From positions 301,383-365,382 of the forward strand of contig CALAMI010000011.1 in assembly GCA_937925685.1 (NCBI GenBank): a stretch of 64,000 nt of DNA, read 5' to 3'. Below, one piece after another: positions 53,335 to 61,981 of this stretch; the first letter of the stretch is position 1; each line of letters begins with the position of its first letter. This stretch comes from Candidatus Binatia bacterium (GTDB lineage Bacteria > Desulfobacterota > Binatia > HRBIN30). The notes under the pieces are model-generated. The model ran no database searches, was not told the DNA's origin, and was given only the letters and a program-made list of their open reading frames with translations. A program made the translations under genes and the position numbers.

Positions 53335-54798
53335 ATGAAATCCAACCGCTTCATGGTGCTGGCAGGGTTAATCGCGGTAGCGGCGTTCGCTTTGCTTCGG
53401 AGCAGCTCGGTGTGGGCTCTAGACTTGGCCATCAGATTTTACGGGCACGGAGTGCAAGCGCCCGACCTCGATCGGATCAAGATTCCAGTGGATGACCCCA
53501 ACAACAACGACCCTGGCCCTCCGGTGGACGTGGGTGCGACCGACTTCACGCTCGAGTTTTGGGTACGTGGCTCCACGACCGAGAATACCGCCCCGGCAAT
53601 TACCTGTGGGAACAACGTGAATTGGATTTACGGCAACGTTCTGCTCGATCGCGATCGTTTCAGTCAGGACCGAAAATTTGGCCTCTCGTTCGGTAACGGT
53701 CGAATTGTATTCGGGGTTAGCGGGGACGGGACGGGTGATTTCACCTTGTGCGGCACCTCGAACGTGCTGAACAACGCATGGCACCACGTGGCGGTGCAGC
53801 GTCGCAGAAGCGACGGATACCTGTGGATTTTTGTGGATGGCAATCTAGAAGCCAGTGGCGACGGTCCAGACGGCGACATTTCCTACCCAGATGATGGGAT
53901 CCCAGGGAATTACTGTGGGGGCCCATGTACGAATAGCGACCCGTACTTGGTCATCGGGGCGGAAAAGCACGATGCTGGTGCGTCGTACCCTTCTTTTAGC
54001 GGTTTCGTAGACGAAGTGCGGATCTCGAACGTTTTACGTTACAGCGGGAACTTTTCCCCGCCCTCCGCGCCTTTTCTGCCCGATGCCAACACGGTGGCCT
54101 TGTATCACTTCGACGAGGGTCCCGTAGGCCCGTGCACCGGAACCATCGTCGACTCATCAGGTGCCTCCGGGGGCCCGAGCAATGGCACGTGCAACTACGG
54201 GGGTAGCAGCCCGGCAGGCCCCGTCTACGTGAGTTCCACACCATTCAGTTCTCCGCCGCCCCCAACTTGCGGTGCGACGCCCACAACCGGATGTGCCACC
54301 GCTCCGCGGGGATCCATTGCCGTTTTTGAAAGCTCTACGAACCCGAACCGTCGAAGCTTTTCGTGGCAGTGGTGGACCGGGGATGCGAGCGTGAGCGATT
54401 TTGCCCACCCGGTGGATGGCTCTGCAACATTCGCCATTTGCCTGTACGATTACTCGGCTGGCGTGCCGAGCCTGAAATTGCAACTCGCTCCGCCGAGTGG
54501 CTCGGCGTGGCGGCTCGTCCGCGGGCACACGTACCGATACGGGGACCGGGCGGGATCGGTTCAGGGTATCCGCCGCGTTGTCCTCCAAGGTAAAGGTACG
54601 GGCAAAGGAAAACTAGCCGTACGTGCCTCAGGGGCGTTGTTGCCTCTGCCTGGCCCGGCCAGTCCGACGCAATATTTCGCCGCCGATCCTCGAGTCGTGG
54701 TGCAACTTTTAAAGAGTGGTGGGGCTTGTTGGGAGAGCGTGTTCACGACTCCATCGCAGAACGACAGCCAGCGGTTCCGCTCGCGGTTCGCTCCCTGA
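53335..54798 (+). CDS. Secreted LamG/concanavalin-like protein
   Basis: Signal peptide ([21 protein letters not shown]..., cut near residue 29), then a LamG/laminin-G-like jelly-roll (about 45-260) with [36 protein letters not shown] and [16 protein letters not shown] and [13 protein letters not shown], the usual LamG landmarks. A second C-terminal module (about 335-487) begins at a Cys-rich hinge ([13 protein letters not shown]) and ends with [22 protein letters not shown] cannot place it in a family, but I recall similar ends on secreted proteins of deltaproteobacteria-like genomes. ATG 53335 has AGGGA nine bases upstream. Probably carbohydrate- or surface-binding. Confidence 0.8.
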   Translation: MKSNRFMVLAGLIAVAAFALLRSSSVWALDLAIRFYGHGVQAPDLDRIKIPVDDPNNNDPGPPVDVGATDFTLEFWVRGSTTENTAPAITCGNNVNWIYGNVLLDRDRFSQDRKFGLSFGNGRIVFGVSGDGTGDFTLCGTSNVLNNAWHHVAVQRRRSDGYLWIFVDGNLEASGDGPDGDISYPDDGIPGNYCGGPCTNSDPYLVIGAEKHDAGASYPSFSGFVDEVRISNVLRYSGNFSPPSAPFLPDANTVALYHFDEGPVGPCTGTIVDSSGASGGPSNGTCNYGGSSPAGPVYVSSTPFSSPPPPTCGATPTTGCATAPRGSIAVFESSTNPNRRSFSWQWWTGDASVSDFAHPVDGSATFAICLYDYSAGVPSLKLQLAPPSGSAWRLVRGHTYRYGDRAGSVQGIRRVVLQGKGTGKGKLAVRASGALLPLPGPASPTQYFAADPRVVVQLLKSGGACWESVFTTPSQNDSQRFRSRFAP

Positions 54799-54971
54799 AC
54801 GGCCTCCGAAGCTGGCTGGGAACCGGTTTCTGCCGTTGGTCGCTCGCTGCGATCTGCCAGGTGCGTGGCGAGCTGACCGGCTGCTCTTGACAACGAGCCG
54901 GGGTGCGGGCGACAAGCAGGCACACTTCACCAAGTCCACCGTATGGTGGCTCTCGTAAGGAGTGGGTGCGT

Positions 54972-57368
54972 ATGGAGGGATACATTCGATTCATTGTGGC
55001 GCGGCGCTACTGGGTGTTGGCAGCCACCATCGTCGTGACGGGATTCTTTGCTTCCCAATTATCGAAGTTGCACTTGGAAATTCGTCGCCGGGCAAATTTG
55101 CCCGAAGCACACCCATACGTTCAAGTGCAGAACCGTATTACCGACTACTTCGGTGGCGAGGCCATCGTTGTCGTTGGTGCGGCTGCAACGAGAGGTACGA
55201 TTTACACCGCGGAATTCCTCTCCAAGGTCGTACGGGTGTGTCAGAAACTTCGGGATACACCCGGGGTAATCGACACGAGCCTGTTTTGCCTGGGGGCACC
55301 GTATGTGAAGAGTGTACGGGCGGGAGCCGACGACTCTATGGACGTACGCCCGCTCGTCGAGGTGCCACCGACCACGGCTGAGGAAGTGGAAGAAATTCGC
55401 CGGCAAGTAGAACGGGATCGTTTCCTCAAGGAAAACCTCGTCTCGCAGGACGGCACAGCCACAGTCATCGTCGTCGAATTCGACGACCGCTTGAACGACA
55501 AGCAAATCTTTGCGGTTTTGGAGAACATCCTGGCTTCCGAACGGGACGGTACCGTGCGCTTTGCGTTGGCGGGCGCCCCCGTGCTGCGAGCGTGGCTGGC
55601 GAAGTACACGGCACTCATTGGTGTTCTATTACCTCTGGCAGTGGTGATCATTGGACTAGTGCACTTCGAGGCGTTTCGAACCATTCAAGGGATGGTCTTG
55701 CCATTGGTAACAGCCGTACTCAGCGTGGTTTGGTCGTTGGGGCTCATGGGACTGACGGGCTACCCGATGGACACGTGGAGTGCACTGACTCCGGTGGTCA
55801 TTCTGGCAGTGGCGGCTGGCCACGCCGTGCAAATTCTCAAACGGTACTACGAGGAATACGATCTCGTGCACGACAGTCACGAAGCCATCGTGCGATCCAT
55901 TGTCGCGGTCGGGCCGGTGATGGTCATCGCCAGCGTTATCGCTGCCGCCGGGTTCGCGTCGTTGACGACATTCGGGATTACTAGCGTGCGCGTGTTCGGC
56001 ATGCTCATGGCGAGCGGCATCTTGAGCGCACTCGTCGTGGAACTGACCTTCACCCCCGCATGCCGCGCGCTTTTGCCGGCGCCGAAGCTTCGAGAAACTT
56101 CGCGAGAAAAGTCGCACGGCTGGCTCGATCGTTTCCTGGAACGGTTAACCCGCGTCGTGACGCAGCATCCACGCGGGGTGCTGGTGGTGGCGCTAGTCGT
56201 GTTCGTGGGGGCTCTGTTCGGAGCACTGCGTATCCAGGTGGACAATAGCTTTCGTTACTGGTTCGCTGCATCCACGCAGGTTCGCCTGGACGATGCGTTC
56301 TTGAACGAGAAACTCCCGGGCACGGCTTCCTTGCGCATCCTCATCGAGGGAGATGAGCAAGAAGTCCTTAAACGGCCAGACGTGCTTCAAGCAGTGAGCG
56401 ATCTAGAGGACTTCCTAGCCGCAGATCCCATTTTGGGTGGCATCAATTCGATTGCCGGGCATGTGAAGCGGATGCATCAAGCAATGAACCACGACGATCC
56501 AGCTTTTTACCGCATTCCTGACAACGCGCGGCTTATCAGTCAGTACCTTCTGCTTTACAGTATGTCGGCGGGCCCGGATAGTTTGAGCGCATTCGTTGAT
56601 GCGGGCTACCAGCGGGCGGTGGTTCGTGCGCTAAGTAAAACCGATAGTGCCGCCTATTCCCATGACCTGATTGGGCGTCTGCGGGACTTTGTAGATCAGC
56701 GTTTCCGTGGGTTGCCGGTAAAGGTTGGATTGGTGGGTGGCACGCTCGGTGTACAAACCGCGATGAACGATACTGTGGTGCACGACAAGATCGTCAACGT
56801 CATTCAAATTGCCACGATCATTTTCGTGCTCGCCAGCTTCGTGCTTCGGTCGCCCGTGGGCGGCGTGTTCGTGCTTCTGCCGCTGACGCTGGCGGTCGCC
56901 TTTAACCTAGGCTTAATGGGTTGGAGCGGTATTTGGCTCGACATGACGACGGCAGCCATTACCGCGATGGGCGTCAGCATCGGGGCCGATTTTGCGATCT
57001 ACCTGATTTTCCGTATCCGCGAGGAATTGCGGAGGCGGGGCGACTTGCACGAAGCCGTGGCTGCAAGTCTGCAGACGTCGGGGAAGGCTATTTTCTTTGT
57101 GTCCTCGGCGGTGGCATTGGGATACATGGTGTTGCCGTTTTCGGGGTTTAGTCTGTGGATTCGCCTTGGGGCGCTCACGGCCACAATTGTGGCCGTGAGC
57201 GCCCTAGGGGCAGTGACGATCATTCCCGCCTTGAGCCTGATGGTGCGACCCAGGTTCCTGGCTGCTTCGACCGGTTACGGGTTTGCGTCGGCAGAAGCCG
57301 GGTCGATCCGGTCGCGTGTATGGGAGCGGTCTTGGAATTTCCGGGGCTTCAACCCCACATGCGGGTAA
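54972..57368 (+). CDS. MMPL/RND-family exporter
   Basis: Inner-membrane proton-driven transporter of 798 residues, of the MMPL/HpnN-like group. It has two repeats: a first hydrophobic anchor (about 10-25), large periplasmic loop, then membrane helices 2-6 (about 210-385), and the same again after about residue 415, with the GGxxTA-type loops. VILAVAAGHAVQILKRYYEEYD and MGVSIGADFAIYLIFRIREEL are the paired helix-4 proton-relay regions with charged residues. Such proteins move lipids, hopanoids or fatty-acid derivatives. ATG 54972 was chosen for AAGGAG nine bases upstream. A DUF7064-like gene follows after 44 bp. Confidence 0.9.
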   Translation: MEGYIRFIVARRYWVLAATIVVTGFFASQLSKLHLEIRRRANLPEAHPYVQVQNRITDYFGGEAIVVVGAAATRGTIYTAEFLSKVVRVCQKLRDTPGVIDTSLFCLGAPYVKSVRAGADDSMDVRPLVEVPPTTAEEVEEIRRQVERDRFLKENLVSQDGTATVIVVEFDDRLNDKQIFAVLENILASERDGTVRFALAGAPVLRAWLAKYTALIGVLLPLAVVIIGLVHFEAFRTIQGMVLPLVTAVLSVVWSLGLMGLTGYPMDTWSALTPVVILAVAAGHAVQILKRYYEEYDLVHDSHEAIVRSIVAVGPVMVIASVIAAAGFASLTTFGITSVRVFGMLMASGILSALVVELTFTPACRALLPAPKLRETSREKSHGWLDRFLERLTRVVTQHPRGVLVVALVVFVGALFGALRIQVDNSFRYWFAASTQVRLDDAFLNEKLPGTASLRILIEGDEQEVLKRPDVLQAVSDLEDFLAADPILGGINSIAGHVKRMHQAMNHDDPAFYRIPDNARLISQYLLLYSMSAGPDSLSAFVDAGYQRAVVRALSKTDSAAYSHDLIGRLRDFVDQRFRGLPVKVGLVGGTLGVQTAMNDTVVHDKIVNVIQIATIIFVLASFVLRSPVGGVFVLLPLTLAVAFNLGLMGWSGIWLDMTTAAITAMGVSIGADFAIYLIFRIREELRRRGDLHEAVAASLQTSGKAIFFVSSAVALGYMVLPFSGFSLWIRLGALTATIVAVSALGAVTIIPALSLMVRPRFLAASTGYGFASAEAGSIRSRVWERSWNFRGFNPTCG

Positions 57369-57412
57369 GCACAACATGCGGGGGCATCGACGAAGTGATT
57401 CAGGAGGTGAGT

Positions 57413-58363
57413 ATGGAAGCGGAGGCCCACCACGATTTCATCCATCGAAATAGCGGGGAACCCAATTTTAATGAGAGTATGTACTTTAATTTCTACGACC
57501 GTAACCGTGGCTGGGGAGGGTTCGCGCGTATTGGAAATAGGCCCAACGAAGGGTATGCCGAGGTTACTTTGACCCTCTACCGGCCAGAGGGCACAGTGTT
57601 GTTCCAATATGAAAGGCCCCCGATAAAGGAGCATAGGGAGCTCCATGCGGGAGGGATGCGCTTCGAAATCCTCGAGCCAGCACGGCACTTACGGGTGACC
57701 TACCGCGGCAAGGCGCTGTTTCTGCAGCAGCCGCTCGACTTGGAAGACCCGCAAAGAGCTTTCACGAGCAACCCGTGGCGGGAGGTCGAGTTGCATTTGG
57801 ATTACTACGGCTTGAGCCCGATGTACGGAGGCGAAACACCCGGCGAGGCCGCAAGTACGGAGCTGGTCTTTGCCCGCGGACACACCGAACAGCACGTGCG
57901 TGCGGTCGGAACGCTGAGTGTCGACGGAGAAACGATCCCCATCGATGGTCTGGGGCTGCGCGACCATTCGTGGGGACCCCGTTCCTGGCAGTCGCCTGCC
58001 TACTATCGCTGGCTCACGGCAGAGTTCGATGAGTCTTTCGGCTTCATGGGCTCTTGGATCCATTTGCAGAGCGGGACCGATCTAAAGTCGGGTTTTGTTT
58101 TCCGTGACGGATCCAACGAGCTCGTTCATCAAGTGGAGCTTGTTACGGAGCGCGACGAGCACACCGGTTATCACCGTGCTCTTCGGGTCGTCCTGCACAC
58201 TGCCAGCGGCCCCCTCCACGTTACGGGAGAGGTGATCAGCATGGTCCCGCTCCGAAACCGCCGCGATGGCAAGGTGACACGCATCGCCGAGGGGCTCACA
58301 CGGTGGCGCATGGGTAGCCAAACGGGTTACGGTTGGTCCGAATATCTGGACCAATTGACGTGA
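57413..58363 (+). CDS. DUF7064/7065-like beta-barrel protein
   Basis: A 316-residue protein with ATG 57413 supported by an AGGAGG ribosome site four bases before it; the longer frame upstream overlaps the exporter gene. Landmarks: NESMYFNFYDRNRGWGGFARIGNRPNEGYAEVTL near the N-terminus and GLGLRDHSWGPRSWQSPAYYRWLTAEF in the middle. These suggest the two-lipocalin-like fold of DUF7064/DUF7065 and AttH/CrtC-like proteins. Those proteins bind or modify hydrophobic molecules. Its position behind a MMPL exporter fits lipid or terpenoid handling. Enzymatic role unproven. Confidence 0.7.
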   Translation: MEAEAHHDFIHRNSGEPNFNESMYFNFYDRNRGWGGFARIGNRPNEGYAEVTLTLYRPEGTVLFQYERPPIKEHRELHAGGMRFEILEPARHLRVTYRGKALFLQQPLDLEDPQRAFTSNPWREVELHLDYYGLSPMYGGETPGEAASTELVFARGHTEQHVRAVGTLSVDGETIPIDGLGLRDHSWGPRSWQSPAYYRWLTAEFDESFGFMGSWIHLQSGTDLKSGFVFRDGSNELVHQVELVTERDEHTGYHRALRVVLHTASGPLHVTGEVISMVPLRNRRDGKVTRIAEGLTRWRMGSQTGYGWSEYLDQLT

Positions 58364-58680
58364 GGCTAGCTTTCGAGGCCGCACCCGTGGACGTGCCCAT
58401 AGGATGACGCCGCACCGTCTCCCGGGCGCGCTTGTCCCCGGGGACAGCACAACGAGCCTGTGTGAGGAGACGTGAGGGTGACGCGATCGCTCCGGGTAGA
58501 TCGGTGCACATGGCTGCGAAATGCGGCTGTTCGTCACCCGAAAGAATTGTCGTCAACGGAGGCGGAGGGCACTGGAACCGATGGGTTTCGTCCGGCGAAA
58601 ATGGGGGGTGTCTTTCCTGGAGACCGTGAGTGGCCGCCGCGTGTTGGAACTAAGGTGCCACGGGCAATGATCCACGATCG
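58364..58680. other. Intergenic stretch upstream of terminator and tmRNA
   Basis: No gene recognised. Several overlapping frames on both strands run through it and into the tmRNA, but they cross the functional RNA and its terminator, so they are chance. Confidence 0.5.
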
Positions 58681-58715
58681 AGCTCCGCGCCTCCCGGGGG
58701 CGTTGGGAGCTTTTT
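58681..58715 (+). terminator. Rho-independent terminator
   Basis: An 11-bp stem with a two-base bulge: AGCTCC (58681-58686) with GGAGCT (58706-58711), then GCGCC (58687-58691) with GGCGT (58699-58703), loop of seven bases, followed by TTTTT (58711-58715). It lies 318 bases after the DUF7064-like gene and just before the tmRNA promoter, thus insulating ssrA. Confidence 0.65.
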
Positions 58716-58727
58716 ATGGAGCGGCCA

Positions 58728-58755
58728 TTGCGTACCCGGTTGTGGAGCATATACT
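58728..58755 (+). promoter_or_regulatory. Sigma-70 promoter of the tmRNA gene
   Basis: TTGCGT (58728-58733), 16-base spacer, TATACT (58750-58755). Start of transcription near 58762 would leave a leader of about 47 bases to be removed by RNase P at 58809. Confidence 0.5.
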
Positions 58756-58808
58756 GGATGTTACGCGCTGCGAGCCGGTCACCGTGCTCGTGTTTCGTTC
58801 TTTGACAT

Positions 58809-59154
58809 GGGGGCGATTTGGGTTCGACGGGGGCAAGGAAGGTTGCGGTTGCGTGCCCGGGAACCTGGGTGCCGGTCAACAACCCCAGGGCTGCTTAAAC
58901 GCAGACGAACCACTTGCTTTGGCTGCCTAAGCGCAGTCACGTCTCACCAAGCCCGCGCCCGTAGGGCTGGCTGAGGCGACAAAATTCGGGCTAAGCGGTA
59001 ACGGTTGCTCGGCCGTTACTGACGAAAAACCCAGAGCTGGCCAGCGAGGATCCTGCCCGTGGGAGGCACGCTGGCGAGAGCAAAACACGAGGCTACGCAC
59101 GTAGACCCCGCCGCCGACCGCCTCCGGACGGGGGTTCGATTCCCCCCGCCTCCA
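58809..59154 (+). ncRNA. ssrA: Transfer-messenger RNA (tmRNA)
   Basis: Ribosome-rescue RNA. The 3' end GGACGGGGGTTCGATTCCCCCC (59126-59147; T-arm) plus GCCTCCA (59148-59154) is the tRNA-like T-arm and acceptor. Its 5' partner GGGGGCG (58809-58815) pairs seven bases with CGCCTCC. Just behind comes the ATTTGGGTTCGACGGGGGC D-like domain entry typical of tmRNA 5' ends. The tag frame is GCA (58901) to TAA (58928-58930), reading ADEPLALAA, which ends in the usual LAA degron. The resume codon could be one codon earlier. The CCA end is not encoded. Length 346, normal for a one-piece tmRNA. Confidence 0.93.
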
Positions 59155-59392
59155 TACGCCTAAGTTCTGTTGCGTGGCCCGCCGGTGACGAAAACCGCTT
59201 GGATCGCTTCCGCGTACCCCCCGGTAGGACGAACCCTATGGCCCGGACATCCTTACCGGTGACGCTGAACGAGACTCAGGGGCGTGGCTCCCTTCAAGAG
59301 TCCAGGAGGTTTGTGCCGCGGGCGTTTTCTCTGTTGCCCTGGTGCTCCGACATCGCATAAACACGGCGCAGTTCCTTCGTGGAGGCAACGTG

Positions 59393-60904
59393 ATGCGCCC
59401 ACAGGTATTCACATCTTCGAGGCAGGCCCACGACTGGCTGCGTCGGATTCGACTGGCTTTCGTGAGCGCTTCGATGTCCCCCTTGCTCGCGACAGCCGCC
59501 TCGAATTTGTTGGATGCTTTCCGCGCTCTCGGCCACGTCGTTCAAGACGCGCCTGATAACACAACCGATTTGCTCCTCACCACCGCGCCGTTTGCGCGCC
59601 CACTTAACTGGCGACAAGCACTGCTGTTTACCGCTCGCAGGCGTTTCGACCTCGATCACGTTCCAACAGTGTTGACGCTGATTCATGCCCTACCAGCGGA
59701 ATTTCACCGCCTGCTCGATCACCTGGGCTGCGCCCTGCGCAAGTCTCCACCAGAGCCGGCGGATTTCGCCTTCGAGGGGTTGGCGCCCTCGGCTTTCGAG
59801 ACCTTAGTCGAGCAGGGGAAGCGAGGAGGGCCGATTCTGGCATTGGAGCGGGTCCTACAGGCACAAGCCAAGAGTCTTCGCATTCTTTTGCTGGTGGGAG
59901 AGGATCACCTCGAAGAGGCGTACCTGTTCGACCTGGTCGGTGCTCATCCGCGTTTCCTGCCCTCCGATGAGGAGAGTTTTTATCGCGAGCTGGTGTTGCG
60001 CATTGCAACGGTGATCAGCACGAAGGAGATCACCGAGCACCGTGTGACTGGAGAACTCATTCCGGTGCAAGAATGGCGCTCGATCGCTTCGCCAGGTTAC
60101 ATGGTTGAGGCCGCGGGCGAGCTGGGGAGGAGACAGTTCTTCACGCCTACCGTGAAAATTGCCGATCTGGTAGCGGTGCCGTCCATCCCAGACATGATTG
60201 CCGATCAGTACAGCGAGGGCTGCTTTGCTACTTGGGAGCCGCGTCTCTCGGGCCTAATCTCGACGGTCACCGGCAGCGCCCGACCGCTGGATAAGAACAG
60301 CATCACCCCGGACGACCTGAGCGTGATCGTAGGCATTCGCGAAGACGGCAGGGGTGCCCTAGTGAGGCACGTGGAAGGCCACCGCAATGACCCACCTTCA
60401 TCCGAGGCCGTAGAGATGTTCCTGCTGGATCGATCCCTGCCGACCATTTCGACCTCGGTCAATGGCCAGACTTACACGGTCCCGGTCGTACGCTCTAAGC
60501 TACATGGACATCGCGGCGTTGCGGCCTACGACCCGGAGTTCGTGGAGTTCGTGCCCTTGGACGAGCCCTACTACCATTACCCGGTTTCCTGTGCCACCGA
60601 GGCCCAGGCGCATGGAATCTACCGCGCGTTCTCGCGAGCCGAGTGCCTGCGCTTTCCTGAGGATCCTCGCCAGGTGGCTTTCACGATCCTTCCCGGGCAT
60701 GGGGTGGTGATCGTCGAAAAGTGGGTGGCCGACAAGCGCCCCTTCCAGGTGATGTGGGAGTACATGGATGCGGGCTATCTGGAGATCCAATCTCGAATTC
60801 CCCAGGGAGCGCTGACCTTCGTTTCGGGAGCGGACGGCCGGCGGCATTTGACCGACATGATGGAGAATTTGCACGCCGATGTAGTTACGCTTAAAAATTG
60901 CTGA
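59393..60904 (+). CDS. Unidentified 503-residue protein
   Basis: No family recognised. ATG 59393 has GGAGG seven bases upstream. Soluble, no signal or membrane segment. The N-terminal third (about 15-190) looks like an alternating beta-alpha domain beginning RIRLAFVSASMSPLLATAASNLLDAFRALGHVV and containing HALPAEFHRLLDHLG. The C-terminal two thirds are beta-rich and acidic with a metal-friendly region YYHYPVSCATEAQAHGIYRAF. It ends TDMMENLHADVVTLKNC. It sits alone after tmRNA; the 1-kb stretch behind holds no gene. Codon use resembles neighbouring genes. Confidence 0.75.
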   Translation: MRPQVFTSSRQAHDWLRRIRLAFVSASMSPLLATAASNLLDAFRALGHVVQDAPDNTTDLLLTTAPFARPLNWRQALLFTARRRFDLDHVPTVLTLIHALPAEFHRLLDHLGCALRKSPPEPADFAFEGLAPSAFETLVEQGKRGGPILALERVLQAQAKSLRILLLVGEDHLEEAYLFDLVGAHPRFLPSDEESFYRELVLRIATVISTKEITEHRVTGELIPVQEWRSIASPGYMVEAAGELGRRQFFTPTVKIADLVAVPSIPDMIADQYSEGCFATWEPRLSGLISTVTGSARPLDKNSITPDDLSVIVGIREDGRGALVRHVEGHRNDPPSSEAVEMFLLDRSLPTISTSVNGQTYTVPVVRSKLHGHRGVAAYDPEFVEFVPLDEPYYHYPVSCATEAQAHGIYRAFSRAECLRFPEDPRQVAFTILPGHGVVIVEKWVADKRPFQVMWEYMDAGYLEIQSRIPQGALTFVSGADGRRHLTDMMENLHADVVTLKNC

Positions 60905-61981
60905 GGGGCGATTGGGGACCAGTACTAGGTACTTGTTTCAGAGGTTGGTGTTCTTGGACTGATTGTTGCGGGTGGATGTCGGACGGACCTTCGAGGGGGT
61001 TGGTGCTCGCCGCCCCAGAAGGCGAATCGAAACTTACCCCCGCTCCCTCGAGCAAGGACTCGGGTTCGTTCTACGAATTGCTTTGACGGCCCCCTGCCCC
61101 ATGGGCTAGATCTGCGCGAGTTCCCCCTGTCTGACCTACTGCCTGGCAGAGCCCGCCCCGTGAGTCGCGCGTCGCGCCCCTGCGACCGGCTTTTAGAAAC
61201 GCTTTGTTCCCAATTGGGCTGCGGCCTGCGGCTATTCCCGGGACCAGAACGCTTTCGGTCAACGCTCTTGCTGTGGCTAGCGCCCTTTGTGTTGGATGTT
61301 CCGGTGCCGTCAAGCTCGAGACCACGGCTCCAAATAAACAACCTATACTTTATCTCCTCCCCTGGGCAACCGCTGCTCCGAGCAGTATTGAACGTCAACC
61401 GGCACGCCGGGAAGCAAGTGCGGTCGCCCGCATGCGAGCTCCGCGTCAAACGAGGAACGATACTGTATTGGCGCGAGAGCTTCCGGGGCCATTTTCCCAG
61501 TTCCGCACTTGCTTGACAGTTCTCCTGCGAAGAGTTCTGGGAAAGCGCTGTTTCGTACATTGCTGTCAGCCTTGGCCAGTGGCGGGGTTGTGCTGCCGAT
61601 ATCCGTCCTGCCGGCGACTGTTGCAGCGCGCGGCTCTCTGGAAGGGCGACAGCGCAACCCTCGAGGGCTCCAAAGCGACGCCAATTGGTCGAGCTAGATC
61701 GTCTCCGATGACGCAGAGCGACGAAGGGGTCAACCTGATGCTGCCGGTTTGCTCGTCCGCCCGCGGAAGGCACCGCGTTTGTCTCGTAAGCGCCAGATGA
61801 TCTACTGTCTTCGTTGCCATCGATCCCACGCAGCACGACATGGTAGCCGATAAAAAGGCGCGCCTCGGGCTGCTGACGTTCTCGGCGGCTGCCGAGCACG
61901 TGGCTTGTGGTCAATCCCAGGGAGCTTTGCAGCCTAACGTGGTTGACAGTTCAAACGTTGGATCGGTAATAGCGCCGGCAG
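60905..61981. other. Gene-poor region of 1.08 kb
   Basis: No credible gene. One 329-codon frame on - (60925-61914) is Ser/Arg/Pro-rich, has no ribosome site and no family features. On + a frame from 61204 has a short lipobox-like piece, but the rest is not protein-like. Near the right end is TTGACA (61943-61948), 18 bases, TAATAG (61967-61972): a plausible promoter for the glycosyltransferase gene starting at 61982. Confidence 0.45.

Noticed and set aside
57155..57412. Upstream extension of the DUF7064-like frame into the exporter gene
   Set aside because: Translation there is the shifted frame of the exporter; the AGGAGG before ATG 57413 fixes the start.
58472..58930. 152-codon frame on + ending at the TAA of the tmRNA tag
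   Set aside because: It runs through a terminator, promoter and the tmRNA 5' domain; only its last nine codons are meaningful, as the tag.
61204..61800. Possible lipoprotein frame (lipobox-like ALCVGC)
   Set aside because: The rest is Arg/Cys/Ser-rich and patternless, and no ribosome site is present.
60925..61914. 329-codon open frame on - in the 1-kb empty region
   Set aside because: Ser/Arg/Pro-rich composition without hydrophobic pattern, no ribosome site, no family feature; long chance frames are common in GC-rich DNA.
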